Shown piece after piece: positions 10,330-21,813 of a stretch of 64,000 nucleotides of DNA. Every line of letters begins with the position of its first letter. Position 1 is the first letter of the stretch. The position numbers were made by a program, and so were the translations under genes. Below the pieces are notes generated by a model that did not search any database, was not told where the DNA came from, and was given only the letters and a program-made list of their open reading frames with translations. The stretch is from Diphasiastrum complanatum (taxonomy: Eukaryota; Streptophyta; Lycopodiopsida; Lycopodiales; Lycopodiaceae): the NCBI GenBank assembly GCA_029204225.1, contig CM055092.1, positions 75,381,019 to 75,445,018 on the forward strand, in the 5' to 3' direction.

Positions 10330-10882
10330 TCCTCCTAGAGTTATTCCAGCCAAGCTCCCCCGCATCGTCCTCTCCACCCCTTCAGAGTCTTTAGAATCTA
10401 AATTAGATTCACAATCACCCTCCCCTCCTCGTATTGTTGTTCAGGCTACTCAAAAGGTTTCTTCTCCCAAGCAGGAGATAACCCAAGAGGAACTTGACAA
10501 CATTGCGATGAAATCTGTAGATATTGTCTCCTCCTCCCTCTCGGCTCCTATATATTCTCTTTTTGTTAGAATCCTCTACAATCCTAGGTGGGTGTTCTTT
10601 CTTAATTTTGATTACTATAACGAGTACGAAGCCTATTTAGCCAGCAGGATTGATCTTCTCGGCAAGTATTTTGATTTTTTTCTTCCAGATTCTCAGAAAA
10701 GCTTTCGAATGGGTCCCAAATTTTGTGAAGAATTAAAAAATAAAACAACTGAGATTTCAGACACAATTGTTGAAACTGGTCAAACAAATTTGCAGAGAAA
10801 AATCAGTCTCAATTCCCTGAGACATTTTTGTAGTGAGTGTTTTTTTTATGTCGGCAGTAAAGGCAAAGGAGGCCGATTTTAA
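10330..10882 (+). CDS. Unidentified coding-like ORF
   Basis: Open from just after a TAA near 10327 to the stop at 10882, with an internal ATG at 10508 giving 124 residues. The N-terminal part is Ser/Pro-rich (ESLESKLDSQSPSPP), followed by an acidic stretch (KQEITQEELDN). The ATG-initiated part contains aromatic residues (WVFFLNFDYYNEYEAYL). I do not recognise a family. It lies 120 bp after the CENH3-like pseudogene on the same strand. It could be an exon of an unknown gene, or part of the sequence that carried the H3 copy. Existence as a real protein is uncertain. Confidence 0.3.
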
Positions 10883-11549
10883 AATGGTTGTATACTTCAT
10901 CGAATGTAGCCATGTGGAAAAATTTTATTTGATTCCTTATGAAAATAAGTAAGTCTTTTTACTTGAGAAATATTTGTCTTTCAATTTGATCTTATATGAG
11001 CTCACTAATTTCTTTTACAAATTGCAGCCGACATTGGAGCCTCAACATTCTCTCTTTAAAAGTCAATAGAAAAGTAGTATCAAATTTTTTATGTGAGAAT
11101 AAAAATTCAACCGACAACACACATAAAGATTTTGATTCTTTGCTTCCCTTAGCCATCCAGCATATACCAACAACCGCCAATTCAATTGGCTATATACAAA
11201 TAAAATTTGTCTGGGTAAACATTATTGCTAATCATATAATTCTAAGGACATAAGTTTTGTATCTTTTTGAGAAGAGAATATTTTTCAGAATGTTACTTTT
11301 CTTTCAATATATATAGTCTGTACAACATAGGAATTCATTCGATTGTGCATGGTTCATTTTGTACAATACAAAGTTATTTTTTGAGTGGTATAATCTTCAA
11401 GTGGAGGTTGATCTTAATAAGTTAATATTTTTTTTTTCTAATTTAGAATTAATACATCTATTCGTTTGATTTTTTCTAAATTTTTAGTTTTTATTTCTTT
11501 AGTGTCATTTTTAGAAAGTTACTTATCCATCTTGTTGTCAATGACAGTT

Positions 11550-11920
11550 CACTATCAAACCATACAACCCCAATGAAGTGTATAGATTGCAACAAGAGCT
11601 GATTAAGATTTTTGTTACAAATGGCAAAATTTTTGTTTTTGAAATTGACAGCCCCAAGGGTGATACGAAAAAGTCACCCCTGCTCTGACAGCCTTTCAGG
11701 TTGCTCAAGACATTATTATTTATGATCACTGGGGTATACAAGTCCTTCCCAATGAAGAGGAAGCACAACTATCAAGATAGGAGATTGTGCTTTATCAAAC
11801 ACCTAATCCTAAAATAGTGCAGGAACAAGCAATTTTACTTGATGTTTCTCTTGCTATAGAGGAGATATGGAATAGAAGTTTTACTTTGATTAAAATGTAC
11901 ATATTATCATGAAATATAGA
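11550..11920 (+). other. Coding-like segment, unknown
   Basis: A plus-strand stretch reads IKPYNPNEVYRLQQELIKIF and, one frame over from about 11672, a run including LTAFQVAQDIIIYDHWGIQV and, after one stop, PNPKIVQEQAILLDVSLAIE. Composition looks protein-like, but one frameshift and one stop interrupt it and no family is recognised. It may belong with the ORF at 10330-10882 as separate exons. Confidence 0.25.
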
Positions 11921-13084
11921 TACAATATGACTTCTACCCAACCCATCTTTAGGGTTTTCATCGATATGAATATGAATTTTTACAATTAAGTTGTGTCTGA
12001 TATCACTGTATTGCAATTTCTACTTGTTTTCTATTCCATAATGATGACGTAATTTTATTGTTATGACTCTGAATTTTGATATTTTCCCAATATATGAATA
12101 GTTTCTTCAATACTCTGCATTTGATCTCAGGCTCGTGTCTTTTATGTACCTGGAAAAAATTGACACAAATTGTGTTGCATTTAGAAATACATCTTTTAAA
12201 ATAACAATTTAAAAATAGCTATTATATGATCAATTGTTGATATAAGCTACTAGAGAAGAATAAAAAGGTTTAAAGCAACTTACCAATTTACCATTGGAAA
12301 GGAATCTAAAATACGTGGGTATATCATATTGTAGGAGCATTAGTTCCTGCCTAATGTAACTCAGGCTCCAATCTTCCTCCACCTCAATACAAGTTTGAAG
12401 TACATCACCGTAAATTGTGTCAATATTCCTCCTCTTAGAGTGTCCACTTTGTTCCAGGTCTTGATCAAGTGGTATTCATTTACTTTTAATCTTTTTCCAT
12501 CTTTGGTAATGGAAGCTGAGACTGAGCATTTGTTTTTCAATTTGATAATCGTAAGCATATGGAGGAAATTTTGATTCTGCATTCTATATCTCCATTTGAT
12601 TTCTTATCCCAGCCTTCATCCATAAGCTCAAATAATATACTTTTCGATAAATTTTTACAAACAAACATAGTTGGAGTTTGTGTACATCAACACTTGCAAA
12701 AAAATCCACAAACATATTCAAAGAAACAAACCAACTTAATCGGACTGTTTTTTAGCCAATACTTTTTTTTAATGATTTTTTATGTCATTATACAATTTAT
12801 ATCGAAATGATTCTGAAACTGAGACATCAGGAGTGACTCATTCATCACTTCTAAAACTAGATAGTGGAATGGTCTGGATCTCTCAAAACCCCCTTTTAAA
12901 ACAAGAATATATATCGATTCATAGAAAAAGATTTCACAATCAACAAGATCCTTTTAGTTCTACCTTTGTATTGCAATTGTCCAATATCAATATGAAGTAC
13001 ATCCAATACACTTGCAACAGATCCAGATGGTTCCCATTCATTTCTATTGAAAGGATATAAATATGCAATAGTACAATGATCAGA
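11921..13084. other. AT-rich intergenic sequence
   Basis: No domain, RNA gene or repeat structure recognised. Short open frames at 12361-13060 on both strands have no identifiable motif. Confidence 0.4.
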
Positions 13085-14234
13085 TGTTGGACCCTTTCTG
13101 TGCCTCCCTAATCGTCGTGATCAAGAGGGCAAAGTCGGGTTTGAATCTCCAACCAGATGAGTATCGATGTAGTAGTGGGATTCGATCCAATGGGGAGAGG
13201 GAAAAGGTACGAATCTAAATGGGATCTAATCCTACGAAAGGGTGTCAATCTTGGCATTAGATCTAAAAGTGGAATGGCTTAGATGAAGGGTGAGGTTCTT
13301 GACTATCTTCTTGGCTCTTTTTGGGGTTTTGGTTTTGGATTTATCCTCTTCTTGGATCTTGGTTTTCTTGGATTACCTAGGCTTCTTGAGCTCTAGATCT
13401 TCTCCTCTTGAGGCTTATCTTCTCAAGGGAGGGGTGCAATGAAAGGAAATCCTACCTAATGGATCTTAATGATCACTCAAAAATGGATTTCTAACACCTA
13501 TTTTGCAGATGTGTGATTTTGTGGATTCATGGATGAAAGCATGAGCTAATGATCATTCTAATATGTGATAGCATGATTATGAAACAATAATCAAGCATTC
13601 ATTCATCCACAAGCAAACATACAATGGCAAAATAGGAGGGCTTCACAAAGTAATAAAATGTAGGAGGAGGCTTTGTTTCTCTCTCTCAATCTCTATTTTT
13701 ACAAATGAAAAGTGAGTACAAAATGGTGTCACATCCCTACTTATAGACAAAGCTAGGGTTAGGGTTTTTGGTTCACCCAAAAACCATGTGCCATAACAAC
13801 TTGACTATCTTAAAAAGTTATAGCCAAATTGCATTTCAAAGTAATTTGGGTCCTTTCTTATATTTGGCCCATTGGAGTATAGATCTAATTCTATTTCTCG
13901 TGCCATTGGCTTACGAGTACAGTGCACCTTCTAAGGGTGTTTGACATTATATTACAATTGGATCTAAGTCATTATGCTGACTCGGCCATGCTTTTGTTCC
14001 CGTCGTCGTAAGATATGTTGGTGAGGTATTGGGCTTTGCTCATTGGCCAGTCTGCGACTTGTCGACCTTCTGATATTGGCATTTCCAATAAATCTGGATT
14101 CTGTGACTCCGTCTCGGTTTCTTGTTGATGCTCCTTAATGTAGTTTGGCGGTGCGATTCCTTCATTTGATATCCATTAGGCTCTTTTTGGCATTTGGAAT
14201 CCGTTAGAAGAATCTTCACCAGAATCTTCTAACA
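13085..14234 (-). repeat. 3' LTR, TGTTAGAAG family
   Basis: 1150 bp. On the minus strand it begins TGTTAGAAGATTC and ends GGGTCCAACA, the canonical TG..CA form with a short inverted repeat (TGTT/AACA). The central part (about 13745-13970) matches 29955-30158, and the start-proximal part (13975-14234) matches 60895-61149. These shared boundaries show it is a mobile LTR rather than unique sequence. Confidence 0.75.
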
Positions 14235-14247
14235 TGCCCCCACTGCA
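14235..14247 (-). promoter_or_regulatory. Polypurine tract of the TGTTAGAAG element
   Basis: Minus strand reads GCAGTGGGGGCA immediately before the LTR start TGTTAG. Position and purine content fit the plus-strand DNA primer of an LTR retroelement. Confidence 0.6.
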
Positions 14248-14689
14248 ATTTTGGTGACAGTCCTTTGGCACCTGCATATGTCGTGGGCGTTGGCGTGCGT
14301 GGGATGTGAAACCATTGCGAAAGGAAGGGAAAAGGGATATAAACAAGATGGGAAAAAAGATTCGACGAAAAGTTAGGAAAATTTTTTTGGCAACAAAAGT
14401 GAGAGGGGGAAAAACAAAGAAAGCGTTTGTACAAATAGATAAAAGAAATATAAATAAAATTAATAAAAATAAGAAAGAGAAATTGAATGAACTTGAAAAA
14501 CAAGAAAAATAAAGTGAGTCTCTGGATGATTTTTCTGGACTTCTGTCTTTTTTTTTGAAAGATAAGATACAAGGTGGTGACATATGTATGCTTCATGGAG
14601 CCTTTCAAGTTGTTTGCCCTTCGCGTCTTCAGTATCTCAAACCTCACAATGGGCTTCTGCGATTGTACATAAGGTGGCCAGCTCTGTGT

Positions 14690-15300
14690 CTTTGGTGGTG
14701 ATCACAACATCATGAAGTTTGTGTTGGTCCTGATAGATCTATAGCACCCAGGCAGAGTGATCCTTGTAGTACTCGATGCACTTCTTTTGGAGTTTCTAGA
14801 CAGCCCCTGTCTTTTCTTCTACCATTGCTACCATCTGATCGAGTGTAGCTTGGATGGCCTGCACTTGCTAGTCAGCTTTTTGGACTTTGCTCCAAGGCCA
14901 CCTGTTGGGTGGTGAAGTTGGCCTGGGCTCTCTGCATCTCCATCTTTTTTTTGAAAATATTTTGCTCCAGTTGGCAGATGTAGTAGTCCTTGAGTGATCT
15001 TTCGTTGGTCCTGAGAGATTCTCGCTTTTGCTCCAGTGCTGTCTGTTTCAGCACGAGGTGCTGGTGGTCAGATTGTTATGTCTTTCGTGCGGTCTTCTCT
15101 TGGTCTAGCTCGGTCTGAAGTTTGGACACGAGCTATTGGTATTGCTGAGCTACTTGGTCTACTTTCTTCAGCTGGCTTGTCAACTGGTGGAACTGGCTCT
15201 CATTCCTCTCTTTTTCTTGCTCTCTATTCAAATACCCAACCTGATCAGTCAAGGCCTGTAACATTTGCCCTGCCACCAATTGGCCGCGAGACTACTCAGT
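14690..15300 (-). pseudogene. Coiled-coil protein segment of the LTR element
   Basis: Minus-strand coding remnant with strong heptad-like composition (ALEQKRESLRTNERSLKDYY, then CQLEQNIFKKKMEMQRAQ). A clearly related stretch lies at 31850-32400, where the same QL-rich pattern recurs. Stops and frameshifts split both copies. Shared coding-like sequence in two element copies suggests that the family once expressed a long coiled-coil protein. No nucleic-acid or catalytic motif is seen, so its function is unknown. Confidence 0.6.
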
Positions 15301-15555
15301 AGCTCTTTCATTGAGCATCTGGTGGAGTTGTTGGAGTATGGTTAAGGAAATCCAACAACCCAGAACCTAAGAGTCCCAACTGGCCGAAGGTGGCAAAGTT
15401 ATGATGGGTGGTCGGAGAGGCATGGTGATATAGATGGTAGTGATGGGTGGAACATTGGTGGTGGAGATGGCGGTGAGAATAGGAGTGACAACGGAAGTAG
15501 TTAGAGCTATGATGGTGGAAATGATGATGGGATGGGAGATGAGGTTAGCGGAATA

Positions 15556-16674
15556 CTAACAGCGAGGGGGGATGATGTGGTGATGGCTAGAGTAGTTATG
15601 GGAGAAACGATGGAAGAAACTATGGAAGTTGCAATGGCGGATGAGATCGGAGAAAAGGCAGCTGGACGGATGGGATTGTGTATAGGAGAAGTGATTTGAA
15701 AAATGGGAGAGGAATGGGTAGGGCTGGTGTGTGTGAGTGGATGGTGTGGGTGATGAGACGAAGGCGGCTTGCCAACAATTGCGCAAGCGGATCTTGTGAG
15801 GATAGGCTAGCAGATGGAGAGATGGGTGTTGGCATTCTGACACCTAGATGTTCTAGGTGAGTGAAGACAATGACGGTGATGAGACTACCATAGGCGATCC
15901 GTGAGGGGCGCTTGAAAGCTGTCTGTAACTCCTGACGAGAAACGAGGCCCAATCATAGATGGTATTCGGTCCTTCCATCATAGTCGTCATGACGATGACA
16001 TGCTTGGACACACAGAGGGGATGGTAGGAACTCACGATGATTGTGGCGAATAGAAAATTTATCGCGTCAGAGAGATTTGGATTTCTGAGTTGCGAAATCA
16101 GGTACCCAACATCGGTTTTTGTTTTAACGTCATCATTATCTGGACGAAAAAATGCTAATAGGTGGGTGGAGTGCGAAAGAGTCAGAGCTAATAAAATTAG
16201 CTGTGGATCAAGGGAGACCACATGGTCCTGCCCTTTATAGGTGATGGTGAAATGATCTTTGACGAAAGTGGAAGAGGCTTGCTCAACCAAAACAAGGTCC
16301 TAGAAAATTGGTATTTCCATATTGTGGAGGCCCGCGACAATCAAAACTATGAGACAACCGTCAATGCAAAGAGTAGCTATCTCTTGCTCTGTGAGTAGGG
16401 GTAGGATAGTGTACTGTGAAGGTGCACATGCAGCACGAGCAGTAGTTTGGCAAGTAGATTGGGGAGATGTCTCTCCTTCCTCTCGGCTACGAGATGCAGA
16501 TGATGTTGGGGATGAGGATGAGGTGAATCCGGTCTGCTGGGACATGGAGGGCGAGGTAGCGGTACGTGAGGATGTAGTAGGGCTGGAAAAATGGTTAGGG
16601 CTAGAAGGTGCAGCGGTGCTTCGAGTGATACGAGCTTTTTGGGATGGGGGAGTAGTAGCATCCGAAAGTGACAT
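15556..16674 (-). pseudogene. Ser/Pro-rich and globular part of the LTR-element protein
   Basis: Starts at ATG 16674 (MSLSDATTPPSQKARITRS). A Ser/Thr/Pro-rich N-terminus is followed by TILPLLTEQEIATLCIDGC. The next frame (16290-15853) gives a hydrophobic/globular stretch with ISQLRNPNLSDAINFLFATI, VSSYHPLCVSKHVIVMTTMM and GPNTIYDWASFLVRSYRQ. After another frameshift come AFKRPSRIAYGSLITVIVF and HLEHLGVRMP. This pattern loosely resembles the putative plant transposon protein domain found in many plant repeats, but that is a tentative resemblance made without a search. The coiled coil at 15300-14690 would follow as the C-terminal part. Confidence 0.5.
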
Positions 16675-16721
16675 TTTTGTGCCATGGACGTAACGATACT
16701 GATGTGGATGAGATCTGAGGG

Positions 16722-17030
16722 CGAGTTATTGCAGGTGGGGAGTAATACACTGTGGCGAGTTATAGACAAATGGCGAGTACTAAGCAACTGGCGAGTAATA
16801 GGCTGGTGGCGAGTTATCAACAGTGGGCGAGTAATGACAATGGCCGAGTAATCCAAGCGACGAGTAATAGCAGGTCGGTGAGTTATAAACAATCTGCGAG
16901 TAATAAGGGCTGGCGAACAATAACCAGATGGCGAGTAATAACAATGGGCAAGTTATAACTGACGACGAGTAATACAGAACTGGTGAGTAATAGAGCGCGA
17001 GTAATGGACGACGAATAATAGATGAGTAAT
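16722..17030. repeat. ~18-bp minisatellite, GAGTAATA/GAGTTATA
   Basis: About 18 units of 14-18 bp, each beginning GAGTAATA or GAGTTATA and usually preceded by GGC. Units shorten at the right end. On the minus strand the 18-bp period gives six-residue repeats such as ITRxxx or YYSPxx. It lies directly upstream of the start at 16674, so it is more likely leader than coding. Confidence 0.9.
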
Positions 17031-17055
17031 AAGATGCATTATGGTATAACTCACC

Positions 17056-17067
17056 CATATATATAGG
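17056..17067 (-). promoter_or_regulatory. TATA-like box of the LTR element
   Basis: Minus strand reads CCTATATATATG. It lies upstream of the minisatellite and the coding region on the same strand, a sensible position for a promoter. No transcription evidence is available. Confidence 0.35.
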
Positions 17068-17576
17068 AAAATTATAACTCGCCGACATCAGTCTAATCTA
17101 TGCCAAATTCTCGGTGCTTGCATTGTACACAGTCCGTTTTTAGATTGATTACCATATTTACGAGATTTTCTAATCAGAACGTCTCGTAAGTTTACTAAAA
17201 TGACAATTTTGTCAAAAAATGAGCCTAACTTGCGTTTTGCCAAGAATTTCTCTGGACAATTTTGACCATGAAATCATCTACAACAGGGGATAAGAATGGC
17301 AAGGACCACAACTACAAAAAATAACAATAGTACTCATAATAGACCGTTTCTGGGACAATTTTACAAGGAAAAAGGAGAAAGAAAAGGTGGGTCTGGATTT
17401 TTACATGGAATTTTTACAAGGGCAAGGGCATTGTGTAGAAGGCGGGATTTTCTAAATACAAGGTTTCCCTAACTAGAACTACCTAATGTCCTATTATTCC
17501 GAATTACAACAAAACCATGCTAAAGGGGCAACAACCTAGTCTAATCGGGTCGATCTATGGTATCCCTGTTTTTCTA

Positions 17577-17790
17577 AGATTTCTAACTTAAGCTACCTTG
17601 TCTACACTAACTTAAGCTACCTAGTCTACACTAACTTAATCTAACCTTAAGCTACACTAACTTAATCTAACCTTACCTGGTCTAGTCTAACTTTCTGGCT
17701 AACCTACTTATCTTTCTAATCTTAATGTTACCTTCCTAAGCTAACTAAGACTAACTAAGGCTGTCTAACAGATCTATCTAAACTAAGACC
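17577..17790. repeat. Degenerate CTAACTTAAGCTAC repeats
   Basis: CTAACTTAAGCTACC, CTACACTAACTTAATC and related words recur imperfectly over about 200 bp, ending next to the Helitron helicase remnant. It does not match the plant telomere unit. Confidence 0.65.
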
Positions 17791-17792
17791 AA

Positions 17793-19822
17793 CTAGCTAA
17801 GGAGATTGAATCTAGCCTGATTTATTCTATCTAATCGATCTGTGGGTTCATGAATCTTGAAATATTTGAAGGTAGTTATGTTAGCTATGGTCCCATTGAC
17901 TATACCATTTGAAATATCCAAGTTTGCAAGTACCGTCACCTTTGCTCCTATAGCTAATTTTGGAATTTGGTGGAAGAATGGATCATTGATCCATGTTGTT
18001 AAGTTGCTTTGTAATGTAGCATTTGTTTTAACAGAAATTTGTAGTATATCAGAGGTAGGAAATAGTTTTTCCAACATGAAGTTGAAATAGAACACATCTT
18101 TTCTATGAGTACATATGATGGTTGTATTAGCCTTTGCTACATCGGATATGTCAGACCTAGGAAATACACAACTAGTTAATGTTTCATTTATTTCCAATTG
18201 CATTGGTTTTTCAAATCTAATTTTGTTTAGAAAATGAAGGTATTCAGGATCTTCAACATGCCTAATAGAGTAGGATAGTTGCAAGTGTGTTGCAATTTTC
18301 CAAACTGGAGAGTTTGAAAGATGACATATTAAACAAAGTAATTCTGATTTGTGTTTACAAATGGCTGAAAGCTGTGCATGATCACCCACTAAAAGTAGAA
18401 TTTAATTTTTAAATACAGTGCCAAATGGATTGTTTCTTATTTGATTTATTTAATGAATTGCATATGTTAAAATTTGAGCAGTTAGCATGGACATTTCATC
18501 TATCAAAATAAATCTTGCCTCAGATATTAGTCTATGTCGGAAATCAGTTGGTATTAGATTTTTTATGTAAAGCTGATTTATTGGAATTGCAAACGTGCCT
18601 ATTTTGCTAATCGAGATGCAACCTCACCTGTTGTTGCAGCTAACAAAATTGGTTTTTCTTTCTCGATGCATTTGTAAGTGAGGTATCGTATCAGAAATAT
18701 TTTTTCACTTCCTGGAGTGCCAGATAGAATAAACAATCCCGATTTTGAGCTTGTAATAATTTTATATACCTCTTCTTGTTTATCGGTAAGAGATGAATTT
18801 TGCATGTTTTCAAATTCAGATTCCAAGTCTAAATCATTTTTCGTATCTTCTGGCAAAGATATGTTTTGAGCATTTTCGATTGTAGAATTTGACATTGTTA
18901 ATGTTCCGTTGATAAGCAATTTTTTTTGTAGAAGTATATTTGACATTTCTTGTTGTTGTTATCTTTCGAGAAGTTGTCTATTGGTGTATTCTGCGATGTA
19001 CATATCAATATCCTCCTCTTTCTCAATGAAATTTCGAAGAATGCATTCCAAGAAATATGAACAATCACTATTATTTTGTCCTATCAATTCCTCCTCATTA
19101 CGAAAACATACTTTTTTGAGCAAGACATTGAAAAAGAAGGCTTATGTATGATGCACAGGATGATACTCAATAAATCTTATAAGTTTACTACTCCTATACA
19201 AGTAGTTTACTGTCTTGTCAATGTAATCAAAAGGAGTATTGACTTTTAATTTTTTTTCTACGTCGTACATACTCCAGAATTCGTAGAATGTTAAATTCTC
19301 CAATTGTATAGGTCTATATGTTAAATATCAATTGGATGAAACATCAACGTATTATTTCGACTGACATAGGCTACATCTAAGACTTGGAGGAGAACTATCA
19401 ATATAATGAACAACTTCACTTCTTTTTATCATATGAATTTGCAAACAAACAAATGTTATTTTAGGTAGGCTTGTTGGCTTTGTTAAGATTGTTGTAATTA
19501 GTTTCAACATGTTGTTGTCCATGTGTTCCAATCCTATTCGTTTTGTATCTTCTATTTCCAAATTTAAATGCCCAGATGGTTCAGACTTCATAGCATATTT
19601 TAGAATGTAATATGACCAGTTTGTGTTGGAAATCCTTTGTAAGTTCATGTGCGCCTTCCAAAGAAAGAGTATAGTTGGGTGATATAGTAATACATTCCTA
19701 TCTTCATGTCTAGGTCGATAATATCTATTTGTAATTGAAATATGAAATACAAAATTAAAAACTATTTCACACACAAAATTAAAAACATATACTAAAAATT
19801 TTAAAATTAAAACATTATACAA
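17793..19822 (-). pseudogene. Helitron Rep-helicase remnant (PIF1-like)
   Basis: Read on the minus strand. 19822-19352 carries the Rep/helicase-like block YYRPRHEDRNVLLYHPTIL, LFLWKAHMNLQ and YILKYAMKSEP. 18946-18599 carries a Walker A-like LSGTPGSEKIFLIRYL (the GKT of the P-loop is altered to EKI). About 18512-18483 gives the Walker B FILIDEMSM. 18389-17793 gives LLLVGDHAQLSA (motif III) and IGAKVTVLANLDISNGIVNG, near the helicase C-terminus. At least one frameshift near 18600 and a stop near 18410 break it. The full-length protein would nick and unwind DNA for rolling-circle transposition; the changed P-loop argues against activity. Confidence 0.88.
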
Positions 19823-19909
19823 TCTTGAAATCTTCTAGCAACACAATCATAGAATGCACATAGTTTTTAAATAATCACACAACAGACAACCATGATAATT
19901 ATGGATTCA

Positions 19910-20425
19910 TCAATAGCACCTACCCAAGTGAATAGCCATGCACCAAAGATGCATCAACAATTATCAGGTACACAAAGTATTATTGAAAATTCATTAGTAG
20001 CACCTAGCCATGTGAATAGTCGTGCACCAAAAATGAATTTAGAATAACCAGAAATTGAAGACTAATCATGCAACAAACAACCATGGTAGTTATAGATTCA
20101 TCAATAGCACCTAGCCAAGTGAATAGTCGTGCACCAAAGATGAATCAGTAATAATCAGGTACACAAATGGTTATTGAAGGTTCATCAATAGCACCTAGCC
20201 AAGTGAATAGCCGCGCACCAAAAATGAATATAGAATAACTACAAACTGGAGACTAATCATGCAACAAAAAACCATGGTAGTTATAGATTCATCAGTAGCA
20301 CCTAGCCAAGTGAATAGCCGCGCACCAAAAATGAATCAGTAATTATCGACACACAAATGGTTATTAAAATTCATCAATAGCACCTAGCCAAGTGAAAAGT
20401 CGCGCACCAAAAATGAATCTAAAAT
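19910..20425. repeat. ~90-bp tandem array inside the Helitron region
   Basis: Six units share TAGCACCTAGCCAAGTGAAT and GCACCAAARATGAAT, with starts near 19913, 20000, 20103, 20188, 20290 and 20378. Two alternating spacer types (one with GACTAATCATGCAACAAA, one with CACAAATGGTTATT) indicate a dimeric ~188-bp higher-order unit. There is no coding potential. Confidence 0.88.
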
Positions 20426-21476
20426 AAGCACAAAGATGAAAAAATGATATTAAAAATTAAAATTACAAAATTTACAATTTAACTACCTTGGATTATTGTC
20501 GTGCGCAAATATAATTGCCATCAATAAAATTAGGAAGCAAATATTAGGAAGCAAGAGGATTAGAAAGATGAAATGTGAGAATGACAGCCAAATAATGGCC
20601 TTAAATAAATGGATCATCATTATCTATTTATTTTATAATTAGGCCCAACAATTCTATCTATTTATGATTATACAAAGCTATGTGATTATCTTGGTAATTA
20701 AATTCGAAGCTTTGCTAAATGTAGGATAGCTAGTTGATGATGTTTGAATGGAAGGCCAATTAGGGTATCTTGAAAAGGTCAAAACTTTAATAATCAGGAT
20801 GTTTGAAATCGTAATGAAAGAATTTTATGAGAAAGATATATATCTCAAGTATTAAAAAGAGGTGAAAAGTTTTTTGACTACAATATATTTTATTTATGTT
20901 TATTCACGCTTCTATGTGATCTCACTATACATTCATTTGTATTCCTTTTGCATCTTAAGATGTGAAACATAGGCATAATCATAATATATTCATTTCAAAA
21001 TGATGAAATAATGTTGATTGGATGCGAACAACCTTTTCCAGATTGTTAGTACTCTTATAAGTTAGAATTGTCAGGATTGTTTTGTTGACATGTTGCCAGG
21101 AAGATGTGGCAATTGTCCTCTTCAAATTTTTCAAGAAGGAGATTATGCATGTCTCCTTACAATTTCGCAATATGAAATTTGAAATTTGAACTTTGCCAAA
21201 GAAAAGATCGTTCTCATCCAATTGAAATTATTTTACCAATGTGAAATGAATATATATCAGCTATGGATGCTCAATGAACTAATATACATTCAAGTATCAA
21301 AATACACTTTCCCATGTTATTGTAACGTTTAGAAATTTTTATTATATGAGTATATCATACATATATCCATTGATTTTATGGTTTAGGAATTCAACTTATT
21401 TCAGATAATCCATCATTGTATGATGAAATATAAAAGGTCATATAAAAGACACGTCACCAATCGTCTAAGTTCATCT

Positions 21477-21620
21477 GAGTATAGTTGGGTGATATGGTAC
21501 TACATTCCTATCTTCATGTCTAGGTTGATAATATATTCAATTTCCGTTTTAGGACTTACATGTGTTGGTGATGAAGACGGTTCAAATGGAAATCCATATT
21601 TGCAAGGGTTTCTTATGTTG
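21477..21620 (-). pseudogene. Second Helitron Rep fragment
   Basis: 21477-21531 is nearly identical to 19665-19722 of the main Helitron remnant. On the minus strand the sequence just upstream encodes CKYGFPFEPSSSPTHV, the Cys-x-Tyr-Gly-Phe-Pro region that lies N-terminal to that block in Helitron proteins. It is either a second truncated copy or the displaced N-terminal part, with a 55-bp overlap duplicated on both sides of the 1.8 kb in between. Confidence 0.65.
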
Positions 21621-21813
21621 CTTTTTATTGTGCAATTTTTTCGACAATGATGAATCTATTTTTAAACAACCAAATTGTATAACTCTCTATCAGATTCATT
21701 AAGAGGCTACTCAAATTTGTGTAATTAGTCATTCGATTTTGTACATGCAACGATCTCATTTGAAATTGTTTCCACATCCTCTTCTTCGGTCCACAACATC
21801 ATATGCGTCATAT

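Larger units (their letters stand above)
13085..17100 (-). mobile_element. LTR element with coiled-coil ORF, no RT seen
   Basis: Minus-strand element with a 3' LTR (13085-14234), a polypurine tract, a coding region (about 16674-14690), an upstream 18-bp minisatellite and a TATA-like box at 17056-17067. No gag zinc knuckle, protease, RT or integrase motif was found. Relatives of the LTR and of the coding region occur at 29940-32400 and, LTR only, at 60757-61149, so it is a repeat family. The right (5') LTR and primer site were not found; the right limit is approximate. A non-autonomous LTR family or a captured gene inside an LTR element are both possible. Confidence 0.6.

Noticed and set aside
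14306-14512. Lys-rich plus-strand ORF of 68 codons
   Set aside because: It is the complement of a T-rich part of the minus-strand LTR element; composition comes from A-rich DNA and no domain is present.
17577-17790. Interstitial telomere repeat
   Set aside because: Units are CTAACTTAAGCTAC-like and do not contain CCCTAAA arrays.
19910-20425. CRISPR-like array
   Set aside because: Spacers are themselves repeated in alternation and the context is a plant Helitron; it is a tandem repeat.
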